Source of the DNA: Selenomonadaceae bacterium
GTDB lineage: Bacteria > Bacillota > Negativicutes > Selenomonadales > Selenomonadaceae
Length of the DNA: 36,564 nt
NCBI GenBank assembly: GCA_017477125.1
Contig: JAFUXN010000038.1
Location: forward strand, 1-36,564
Direction of reading: 5' to 3'
Part shown: in pieces, positions 17,555 through 26,300 of the stretch
Layout: each line of letters opens with the position of its first letter
How positions within the stretch are numbered: position 1 is the stretch's first letter
The notes under the pieces: model-generated
What the model was told of the DNA's origin: nothing
The model's database searches: none
Seen by the model: only the letters and a program-made list of their open reading frames with translations
Position numbers and translations under genes: made by a program

Positions 17555-20500
17555 ATGGCAAGTAATCTCGTCAGCGTCGAACTCAAAAATCTCTCGACCG
17601 GTTCAAATGCTGCCGCCTCATCAGATGAAACCGTCTTCAGCGGTTTCGGCGGCGAAGATACACTCAAACTCGTCGGCGCAACCGTCACCGGCTCCGTTAT
17701 CAGAGGAGACGATGTTGTTCTCACGGTCAACGGAGATTTCTACGTTCGCATTAAGAACGCCAAGGGCAGATATCTGAATGTCGTCGATGAAAGCGGCGCT
17801 TATTACAAACAATATGGCGGCTCTTATACCTATACACCCCAAGACGTGATCCAAACTTTCATGGCGACGCTCGACACCACCACGCTCACCGGTTCGAAGG
17901 CGCTCGATGCTGCCGTCGCCGCGTGCTCGTCGAAGTTCTCAACGATCAAGGAGGCGATCGCTCAATGCGTTGCCGATTGCAAGAGCGCCGACGACTATAA
18001 TACTTTCCTCCGTCAGTACTGCGGCATCGAGCTCGAAGATACCGACACGGGAGCGATCACCGGTTGGGATGCTGCCAACTATAATACCAAGACCGCAAAA
18101 TCAGTCGTGCCCGAGACGGGCTCGCAAAAAACTTTAAGCGGCACGTCGTTCACCACGAACGGTTTGACCTTCAACATTCCCAACAATCTCACGACCGATC
18201 AAAAAACCATCGTCAATTCTCTCTACACGTGGTGGGCTGAAGAAGGGCTAGACCTCGTCGCCGAGTCCTACGGTGATAATTTCGGTTTCACCTCGGCGAG
18301 CTCCGCCACCGTAAAAAATATCAACGTCGAGTTCGTCAACAGCAAAGAAAATTATCTCGCGCTCGTTCAGTTCGCATATGATTCCAAGAGCGGCAAGACT
18401 GCAAGTCTGATCCTTCGGGTCAATATGAATTACTACAGCTCGATCAAGGCAGATGACGTCAACGGCGAGAGTTCCAATTCATCGGCGGGTTACCTCGATC
18501 GGACGTTGGCGCATGAGTTTACGCACGCGGTGATGGCTGCCAACATTACCAACTTCAGCAAGCTGCCCAACTTCATCGTCGAGGGCATGGCGGAGCTCAC
18601 GCATGGCATCGACGATACTCGATACAGCGATATCATCACGTTGGCAAGTAACTCGTCGAAGCTCAACAGCAATCTCAACGTCAGCGATACCAAGAGCAGC
18701 AAGAGCTCGATCTACGCGGCGGGTTACATCTTCCTTCGATATCTCGCAAAGCAATCGGCAATCTTCGAAAAGGATTACGTCGAGATTTACGATCCCGACA
18801 ATCCGCCCGTCGCCGACGAGAGCACCGATGGCGTTGCATACTCCGACAGCAAGCAGACCAAGTTGATCATCAGCGATTTTATCGGCGTGGTCGACGCAAG
18901 CAATTTCAATTCGAAGTTGGTCACGCTCGACGCGGCAACCGACGATCAATTCGTCGTGCTGATCGGCAATAATAATGCCAATGTCCTCCGCGCAGGTTCC
19001 GAAGGCAGTTCGATGGACGGAGGAGCGGGCGCCGATAAACTCTACGGCGGCGAGGGCGCAGATACCTTCTCATATTCGCTCGGGGGCGGCGCCGATCAGA
19101 TATTCAATTACGATGGCAATCAGGGCGATATCGTTCAGATATTCGGCGTCGATTCGATCACCAAGGCGGACTTCAAAGACAGCGGCAAGAATGTGGTGTT
19201 GACGGTCGGGAGCGGCAAGAACAAAGGGACGATCACATTTGTCGAGCCCAAAAATATAATTACGATAGTCGACGAGGAAGGCAACACGCTCACGACGTAC
19301 AATGAGCCGTTGCCCGACGGGATCACCGCCGACAGCAAGAAGACGAAGTTGACGGTAAAGGCGCCGTTCAGCGGGACGATCGATCTCGCAAACGATTATG
19401 CATCAACGTTCAAGGAGGTTGACGCGTCGTCCGATACCAATGTGGTTGGCATACTCGGCAACGCGCAAGCGAATGTGTTGAAGGCAGGCTCGGGAGGTTC
19501 GTTCCTCTACGGCGATCTCGGTGCCGATAAACTTTACGGAGGCTCGGGCAATGACGTCTTCGCTTACTCCGTCGGGGGAGGCAACGATCAGATTTATAAC
19601 TTCGACGGGTCGCAGGGCGACGTCGTTCAGCTGTTCGGGGTCGATTCGATCTCCAAAGCGGATTTCAAAGACAGCAGTAAGAACATCGTGTTGACGATCG
19701 GGAGCGGCAAGACCAAAGGGACGATCACATTCGTCGAGCCCAAAAATATAATTACGATAGTCGACGAGGAGGGCAACACGCTCACGACGTACAATGAGCC
19801 GCTGCCCGACGGGATCACCGCCGACAGCAAGAAGACGAAGCTGACGGTAAAGGCGCCGTTCAGCGGGACGATCGATCTCTACACCGATTATGCATCGACG
19901 TATAAAGAGGTTGACGCGTCGTCCGATACCAATGTGTTGAGCATACTCGGCAACACGCAGGCAAATGTGCTGAAGGCGAGTTCGGTGGGCTCGTACCTCT
20001 ACGGTGACACGGGCGCCGATAAACTTTACGGTGGTTCGGGCGCCGATACTTTTGCTTACATCGTTGGGACAGGCAACGATCAGATTTTCAACTTCGACGG
20101 CAATCAAGGCGATATCGTTCAGCTGTTCGGCGTCGATTCGGTCAGCCGATCGGATTTCAAGGACGGCAATAAAAGTATCGTGTTGACGGTCGGGAGCGGC
20201 AAGAACAAAGGGACGATCACATTCAACGCTCCGACGGGATTGATCACCGTGGTTGACGGCGACGGTGAGACGCTGGCGACATACAATGAGCCGTTGCCCG
20301 ATGGGATCACTGCCGACAGCAAGAAGACGAAGTTGACGGTAAAGGCGCCGTTCGAAGGGACGCTCGATCTCGGCAATTATGCGTCGACGTATAAAGAAGT
20401 CAATGCGTCGTCGGCGACGGGCGCGGTCAACATCGTAGGCAATGCGCAAGCTAATGTGTTGACGGCAAGCTCGCTCGGCTCGTACCTCGACGGCGGGATT

Positions 20501-21496
20501 GGAGCCGATAAACTTTACGGCGGAGCGGGCGCAGATACCTTCTCATATTCGCTCGGGGGCGGCGCCGATCAAATTTATAATTTCAACGGCGGTCAAGGCG
20601 ATGTGATTCAGCTGTTCGGGGTCGACTCGGTCAGCCGCTCGGATTTCAAGGACGGCAATAAAAGCATCGTGTTGACGGTCGGGAGCGGCAAGAATAAGGG
20701 CTCGATCACGTTCAACGCTCCGACGGGAAGGATCACGGTGGTTGACGGCGACGGTGAGACGCTGGCGACGTACAACGAGCCGTTGCCCGACGGTGTCACC
20801 GCCGACAGCAAGAAGACGAAGTTGACGGTAAAGGCGCCGTTCGAAGGAACGATCGATCTCGCCGATTACGGCTCAACGTTCAAGGAGGTCGATGCCTCGT
20901 CCGATACCAATGTGGTGAGTATAATCGGCAACGCGCAAGCGAATGTGTTGACGGCAAGCTCACTCGGATCGTATCTCGACGGCGGAGCGGGCGGCGATAA
21001 ACTTTACGGCGGCGCGGGAGCCGATACCTTCGCCTATTCTGTTGGAGGAGGCGCCGATCAAGTCTACAATTACAGTTACGATCAGGACGACGTGATCAGC
21101 ATCAGCGGCACGATCAAGAGCTCGAGCGTCAGCGGCAAGAACGTCGCGCTCAAGATCGGCTCGGGCTCGCTCACGCTCAATGACGTCGTCGACAAATACA
21201 TCGCCATCGACGTCAACGGCACGACCACCGTCTACAAATTCGATAAGAACAATGCCACGCTTGCGAAGGCGGCGGCGAACGCGGCGACATCAATCAATCA
21301 GCAGTTGCCTGCGGAAGATTATTGGTTCGTCGATGATCCGATCACCGATCCGATCGATGATCCGCTCGATCAGATTGTCGAGACCAAAGATATTTCGGTC
21401 GACACGTCGGCGTTGGTCGATAATGATCTGCTCAATCGCTCGACCAACAATCCGCTCACAACGTCGACAACATTGAGGCACCGCCGGAAGAAATAA
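17555..21496 (+). CDS. RTX-like protein with HExxH zinc-protease-like domain (1313 aa)
   Basis: A 1313-residue paralog of the preceding protein. It starts Met-Ala-Ser after GAAAGGAG with a 9-base gap. Residues about 90-400 repeat the same domain: DTGAITGWDAAN, then HEFTH at 320-324 and VEGMAEL with glutamates 343 and 347. Residues about 440-1215 hold five RTX-type modules of 163-164 residues, each with GADKLYGGxGADxFxYS, a DQIxNFDGxQGD strand and a KKTKLTVKAPFxGTxDL link. The C-terminus is Asp/Pro-rich (residues about 1247-1280), follows a YWFVDD motif like the YWFEE of its paralog, and ends RHRRKK. No signal peptide or membrane segment was seen. Likely exported and calcium-dependent, by family resemblance only; the protease activity and substrate are unproven. 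Confidence 0.8.
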   Translation: MASNLVSVELKNLSTGSNAAASSDETVFSGFGGEDTLKLVGATVTGSVIRGDDVVLTVNGDFYVRIKNAKGRYLNVVDESGAYYKQYGGSYTYTPQDVIQTFMATLDTTTLTGSKALDAAVAACSSKFSTIKEAIAQCVADCKSADDYNTFLRQYCGIELEDTDTGAITGWDAANYNTKTAKSVVPETGSQKTLSGTSFTTNGLTFNIPNNLTTDQKTIVNSLYTWWAEEGLDLVAESYGDNFGFTSASSATVKNINVEFVNSKENYLALVQFAYDSKSGKTASLILRVNMNYYSSIKADDVNGESSNSSAGYLDRTLAHEFTHAVMAANITNFSKLPNFIVEGMAELTHGIDDTRYSDIITLASNSSKLNSNLNVSDTKSSKSSIYAAGYIFLRYLAKQSAIFEKDYVEIYDPDNPPVADESTDGVAYSDSKQTKLIISDFIGVVDASNFNSKLVTLDAATDDQFVVLIGNNNANVLRAGSEGSSMDGGAGADKLYGGEGADTFSYSLGGGADQIFNYDGNQGDIVQIFGVDSITKADFKDSGKNVVLTVGSGKNKGTITFVEPKNIITIVDEEGNTLTTYNEPLPDGITADSKKTKLTVKAPFSGTIDLANDYASTFKEVDASSDTNVVGILGNAQANVLKAGSGGSFLYGDLGADKLYGGSGNDVFAYSVGGGNDQIYNFDGSQGDVVQLFGVDSISKADFKDSSKNIVLTIGSGKTKGTITFVEPKNIITIVDEEGNTLTTYNEPLPDGITADSKKTKLTVKAPFSGTIDLYTDYASTYKEVDASSDTNVLSILGNTQANVLKASSVGSYLYGDTGADKLYGGSGADTFAYIVGTGNDQIFNFDGNQGDIVQLFGVDSVSRSDFKDGNKSIVLTVGSGKNKGTITFNAPTGLITVVDGDGETLATYNEPLPDGITADSKKTKLTVKAPFEGTLDLGNYASTYKEVNASSATGAVNIVGNAQANVLTASSLGSYLDGGIGADKLYGGAGADTFSYSLGGGADQIYNFNGGQGDVIQLFGVDSVSRSDFKDGNKSIVLTVGSGKNKGSITFNAPTGRITVVDGDGETLATYNEPLPDGVTADSKKTKLTVKAPFEGTIDLADYGSTFKEVDASSDTNVVSIIGNAQANVLTASSLGSYLDGGAGGDKLYGGAGADTFAYSVGGGADQVYNYSYDQDDVISISGTIKSSSVSGKNVALKIGSGSLTLNDVVDKYIAIDVNGTTTVYKFDKNNATLAKAAANAATSINQQLPAEDYWFVDDPITDPIDDPLDQIVETKDISVDTSALVDNDLLNRSTNNPLTTSTTLRHRRKK
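18883..21190 (+). repeat. Five tandem 489/492-bp repeats inside the third giant gene
   Basis: The same position of the unit (the (A)DKLYGG turn) recurs at 19031, 19523, 20015, 20504 and 20993, giving exact periods of 492, 492, 489 and 489 bases. The second halves of units 1 and 2 (from 19226 and 19718) differ at only about four of about 155 bases, and units 3 and 4 are also nearly identical over a long stretch, pointing to recent duplication or gene conversion. The fifth unit diverges after 21070. Confidence 0.85.
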
Positions 21497-21529
21497 CAAA
21501 GAGAACGCCCTCCGAAAAATATTTTCTTA

Positions 21530-21558
21530 TTGACTTGCGCCCCCAATTGCGATATGCT
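21530..21558 (+). promoter_or_regulatory. Predicted promoter for the yopX-like / VWA pair
   Basis: TTGACT at 21530-21535 and TATGCT at 21553-21558, spaced by 17 bases. This is followed by an AT-rich leader of about 100 bases and GGAGGG at 21642-21647 before the start codon at 21659. Confidence 0.5.
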
Positions 21559-21658
21559 TTGCGGCTGTGAATGCAAATTATTTCTATCTCTCAGCACTAA
21601 AATATTTTATCGATCGTCATTGATCATCAGTAATCAACATTGGAGGGCGTGAATTAAA

Positions 21659-22090
21659 ATGGCTGAAAGGGAAATAAAGTTTCGCGGGCTAAAGACATTT
21701 CAAATCTTCACCGGCGAGACGAAACAAGTTTGGATTTACGGATTCTACTTGAAGCGCGGCACCTACGGCGACCCCGGACCCCAGGCACATATCTTCGTCT
21801 ACGAGAACGGCTACGAAGGTTATCGCGTCGATTCGAAGACCATCGGACAGTTCACCGGCTACTTCGACAGGGATAACGTGGAGATTTACGAAGATGATAT
21901 CATCTCGTTCGGAGAGCAATCCAAACTCGGCGTGGTCGAGAACTTCAAAGGTGCGTTCGTGGTGAGATGCGGCAACGAAAAGTCACCGCGCCTTTTGGGC
22001 AATCTCGTCGATAAAGCCGTCAAGGTCTTGGGCAATCGCTTCGAAAATCCTCAGTTGCTCATCAAGAAGAAAAGAGGCGCTCGAAAATGA
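21659..22090 (+). CDS. YopX-family protein
   Basis: A 143-residue protein with the features of the YopX family, usually found in phages and prophages: an N-terminal REIKFRGLK, WIYGF, a central TIGQFTGYFDRDNVEIYEDDI (the family's T(I/V)GQ(Y/F)TGxxDxxxxxIYExDI signature) and a small beta-barrel-like C-terminal half. Family function is not established. The stop overlaps the next start (ATGA, 22087-22090), so it is translationally coupled to the secreted VWA gene, an odd partner for a phage-type cytosolic protein. No other phage genes are nearby, so this is probably a domesticated or stranded phage gene. Confidence 0.8.
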   Translation: MAEREIKFRGLKTFQIFTGETKQVWIYGFYLKRGTYGDPGPQAHIFVYENGYEGYRVDSKTIGQFTGYFDRDNVEIYEDDIISFGEQSKLGVVENFKGAFVVRCGNEKSPRLLGNLVDKAVKVLGNRFENPQLLIKKKRGARK

Positions 22091-23232
22091 TTACGAAATG
22101 GTTTGGCACGATCACGGTGGGCTTGATGCTCGCCGCATTTTTTTGCGTGCATGCGCTGGCGGCGTACGATCTGCCGGTCAAGCCCGAGAAGTCCGTCGAG
22201 AACACCGCCGCCGTCCCCGAGCCCGTCGATAAGAATTACGTTTACATCGGGCGGTTCAAGGGCGTGGATTACTTCCTCGATAAATTTTCGATCGAGATCA
22301 AGAAGGATAAGCAATCCGCGCGGAGTTGGACGCAATTCATCTTCCCGATCGGAGAGAATTTGCCGCCCGACGCCGCGCGTTCGACTGCTCAAACGTTCTT
22401 CACGGACGGCGATACGGCTTACAACTCGTCGAGGAGCAAGCAGGCGATCGATCAGATAGCGAACGCAGACGAGCGCGAGTTCATGACGAGATGCTTTGTC
22501 GTCGGCTACGAAAATGCGTTCGGCGAGAAATTTAAAAATGTCGCCCCGCAGGTGACAACAGCGGGCGCGGTTGATGATAACATGACGATCGTCAGGGACA
22601 ACTTGACGGAGGTAGTGTTTATTCTCGACAGGAGCGGGTCGATGGGCGGCATGGAGGACGACACGATCGGCGGATTCAATTCGATGCTCGAGAAGCAGAA
22701 GGCGGCGGCGGGCAAGGCATTGCTCACGACGATTCTGTTTGACGACGAGATTGAGACGTTGCACGATCGAGTGCCAATCGAAAATGTCAAACCGATCACG
22801 CCCAAGGAGTATTGGGTGCGCGGTTCGACGGCGTTGCTCGACGCGGTAGGTCAGACGATCAATCACATCAAGACGATCCACAAGTACGCGCGCGACGAGG
22901 AGCGTCCGACCAAAACGATCTTCTGCATCACGACCGACGGCATGGAGAATGACAGTCGGGAGTTCAGTTATGAGGACGTCAAAAAATTGATCGAGGCGCA
23001 GAAGGAGCAGGGCTGGGAGTTCTTGTTCTTGGGCGCCGACATCGATTCGGCGGCGGTGGCTGAACGGATGGGCATCGACCGTCGACGCGCAGCGAATTAC
23101 AAGAAGGACAGCGCGGGGAGCGATATGATGTACAGCGCATTTTCGGACGCGGTGACCTCGATGCGCGAGAGCGGAGCGGTCGAAGACAGTTGGAAAGACG
23201 ACGTCGAGGAGGACGAGCGCAAGCGGAAATGA
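22087..23232 (+). CDS. Secreted von Willebrand factor A domain protein
   Basis: A 381-residue protein. Residues 1 to about 25 form a signal peptide with a likely cut after VHALA. Residues about 45-155 are a domain with YIGRFKGVDYFLD and FPIGENLPP motifs that I associate loosely with exported Negativicutes proteins. Residues about 175-355 form a VWA domain with an intact metal site, DRSGSMGG (DxSxS at 181-185), a VRGSTALLDAVG threonine loop and TTDGMEND. This VWA type, with TIGGFNSM and GWEFLFLGADID, is usually a stand-alone cytosolic protein in Firmicutes, so its position behind a signal peptide suggests a domain fusion. The C-terminus is highly charged. It probably binds a protein partner outside the cytoplasmic membrane; the partner is unknown. 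Confidence 0.75.
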   Translation: MITKWFGTITVGLMLAAFFCVHALAAYDLPVKPEKSVENTAAVPEPVDKNYVYIGRFKGVDYFLDKFSIEIKKDKQSARSWTQFIFPIGENLPPDAARSTAQTFFTDGDTAYNSSRSKQAIDQIANADEREFMTRCFVVGYENAFGEKFKNVAPQVTTAGAVDDNMTIVRDNLTEVVFILDRSGSMGGMEDDTIGGFNSMLEKQKAAAGKALLTTILFDDEIETLHDRVPIENVKPITPKEYWVRGSTALLDAVGQTINHIKTIHKYARDEERPTKTIFCITTDGMENDSREFSYEDVKKLIEAQKEQGWEFLFLGADIDSAAVAERMGIDRRRAANYKKDSAGSDMMYSAFSDAVTSMRESGAVEDSWKDDVEEDERKRK

Positions 23233-23273
23233 ATTTTGATTTTGATCATAACCATTGCCATAGAGATAGAGAG

Positions 23274-23300
23274 TGTCGCCGACAACGGCGGCATTTTTTT
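23274..23300 (+). terminator. Rho-independent terminator after the VWA gene
   Basis: TGTCGCCG (23274-23281) pairs with CGGCGGCA (23286-23293), with one G-T pair and a 4-base loop, followed by TTTTTTT. Confidence 0.8.
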
Positions 23301-23303
23301 CGT

Positions 23304-23332
23304 TTGCAATGGATTGAACGGGCTGGTATAAT
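23304..23332 (+). promoter_or_regulatory. nifJ promoter
   Basis: TTGCAA at 23304-23309 and a perfect TATAAT at 23327-23332, separated by 17 bases. The start of transcription would be near 23339 and the leader about 38 bases long. Confidence 0.75.
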
Positions 23333-23376
23333 ATCATCGAAGTTTTTTCCAATCGAGAGGAGAATTACGAGAGTTT

Positions 23377-26300
23377 ATGAGTAAAAAAATGAAGACCATG
23401 GACGGCAACCAGGCCGCTGCTCACGTCAGCTACGCGTTCACCGAGGTGGCAGCGATCTATCCGATTACTCCGTCGTCGCCAATGGCGGAACACGTTGACG
23501 AGATGGCGGCTCGCGGCGTCAAAAATATTTTCGGGCAGAAGGTTCGACTAATCGAACTGCAGTCCGAAGGCGGCGCCGCCGGAACCGTTCACGGCTCATT
23601 GCAAGCCGGAGCTCTCACCACCACTTATACCGCGTCGCAGGGTTTCTTGTTGATGATCCCCAACCTTTACAAGATCGCGGGCGAGATGCTGCCGGGCGTG
23701 TTTCATGTCAGTGCTCGAGCGCTGGCAACTTCGACGCTCAACATCTTCGGCGATCACCAGGACGTGATGGCGGCTCGTCAGACGGGTTGCGCGATGCTTG
23801 CCGAGGCGAGTGTTCAAGAGGTCATGGATTTGTCGGCGGTGGCTCATCTTGCGGCGATCAAAGGGCGTCTGCCGTTCATCAATTTCTTCGACGGCTTCAG
23901 AACCTCCCACGAGATTCAGAAGATCGAGGTCATTGATTATGACGAGCTTGCCTCCGTGCTCGACTTCGATGCTGTTGATGCGTTCCGTCGTCGCGCGCTC
24001 AATCCCGATCACCCCGTCATTCGCGGCACGGCTACCAATCCCGACGTTTATTTCCAAGTGCGCGAGACGATCAATCAATATTACGATCAACTGCCCGACA
24101 TCGTTGAAAGCGCGATGGCGGACATCACCAAGATCACCGGTCGCGAGCATCATCTGTTCGACTACCACGGCGCGCCCGATGCCGATCGGATCATCATCGC
24201 GATGGGCTCCGTCTGCGAAACGGCGGTCGAGGCGGCGGAATATCTCAACAAGCAGGGCGAGAAGGTCGGCGTCGTCAGCGTGCACCTTTACCGTCCGTTC
24301 TCGTTGAAGCACTTCTTCAAAGTGATCCCGTCGACGGTCAAAAAGATCGCGGTGCTCGATCGGACGAAGGAGAGCGGCGCGCTCGGCGATCCGCTTTATC
24401 TCGACGTCCGCGCGGCGTATTACGATTCGACGGTCGAGAGCAAACCGATCATCGTGGGCGGACGCTACGGCTTGGGCGGCAAGGACACCACGCCCGATCA
24501 GATTCTGGCGGTCTACCACGAGCTCACCAAGGACGAGCCGCTCAACGGATTTACGATCGGCATCAACGATGATGTGACGAATAAATCTCTTGCGAACGAG
24601 CATCACGACGTTGACCTCACTCCCGAGGGAACCACCGCGTGCAAGTTCTGGGGCTTGGGCTCCGACGGCACGGTTGGCGCCAACAAATCTGCAATCAAGA
24701 TCATCGGCGACAACACCGATCTCTATGCTCAAGCGTATTTCGCTTATGATTCGAAGAAGTCGGGCGGCATCACGATGAGCCATTTGAGATTCGGCAAGGA
24801 TCCGATCGGTTCGCCGTACCTGATCACCAAGCCCGATTTCGTGTCGTGCTCTCAAAAGAGTTACGTGCACCATTACAATCTGATCGCGGGGCTCAAGAAG
24901 GGCGGCACGTTCCTGCTCAACACCAATTGGAGCGATGAGAAGCTCGGTCGCAAGCTCAAGCCGGCGATGAAGCGCTACATTCTCGACAACGAAATCAACG
25001 TGTACACGGTCAACGCGGTGCAGATTGCAAGCGATCTTGGTCTCGGCGGTCGATTCAACATGGTCATGCAGGCGGCGTTCTTCAAGCTCGCCGACATCAT
25101 TCCGATCGATGAGGCGGTCAAGTATCTCAAAGATGCGGTGGTGAAGTCCTACGGCAAGAAGGGACAAAACATCGTCGACATGAATTGGGGCGCGATCGAC
25201 AAGGGCATCGAGGCTCTGCACAAAGTTGACACCTCCACGTGGGACGTCGACGACACGAGCATGAACCGCGATCTGAAGCAAGTCGACCCGCCCGAGTTTA
25301 TCACTGAAGTTCAGAACGTGATGAATCGGCAGGAAGGCGACGGGCTGCCGGTGTCGACGTTCAAAGATTTGGCTGATGGGACGTTCCCCGTGGGCGGCAG
25401 TGCTTACGAGAAGCGCGGCACGGCGATCAACGTTCCCGTTTGGGATCAGACGAAGTGCATCGGTTGCAATCAGTGTTCGTTCGTTTGCCCGCACGCGGCG
25501 ATCCGTCCGATCCTTATGACGCCGGAGGAGACGGCGGCGGCTCCCGAGGGCATGAAGTCGATCCCGTCGAAGATATCCCGCGGGGCGTACAACCTTTCAA
25601 TCTGCGTGTCGACGTATGATTGTTTGGGTTGCGGCAATTGCGCGCAGGTGTGTCCGAAGCAGGCGCTGACGATGGTGACGTCGGGCGACGAGCAGAAGGC
25701 GGCGCAGAAGTTCTTTGATTATGGCGTCGACCCGAAGAAGGTGGCGCCGAAGGTCAATCCGACGAAGAAGACGACGGTGATCGGCTCGCAGTTTGAGAAG
25801 CCGTTGTTCGAGTTCAGCGGGGCGTGCGCGGGCTGCGGTGAAACTCCGTATGCGAAGCTGTTGACTCAACTGTTCGGCGACAGAATGATGATAGCGAACG
25901 CAACGGGCTGCTCGTCGATCTGGGGCGCGTCGGCTCCTGCGATGCCTTACACGGTCAACGTCAAGGGGCATGGTCCCGCGTGGGGCAACTCGTTGTTCGA
26001 GGACAATGCGGAATTTGGATTGGGCATGTTCTTGGGCGTGAAGGCGGTGCGCGAGGCGCTGGCTGACGACGTCGAGAAGGCGCTTGAGGGAGAGATCGGT
26101 GATGAGCTCCGCGCGGCGCTGGTCGATTGGAAGGACAATCGGAACGTCGGCGACGGCACTCGTGATCGTGCCGACAAGTTGACGGCGGCGCTCGAGGCTC
26201 AACGCGGCGACAATGCGTTGCTCAACAAGATTTATAACAATCGGGACTACTTCGTGAAGCGTTCGCAATGGATTTGGGGCGGCGACGGCTGGTCGTACGA

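Noticed and set aside
2431-21496. Pore-forming RTX hemolysin assignment
   Set aside because: There is no hydrophobic pore domain, no acylation lysine region and no hlyC-like gene; only the repeat type is shared.
23596-25494. Long open frame of 632 codons antisense to nifJ
   Set aside because: Shadow of GC-biased nifJ codons; product is Arg/His-rich with no family match, while the plus strand is an unmistakable enzyme.
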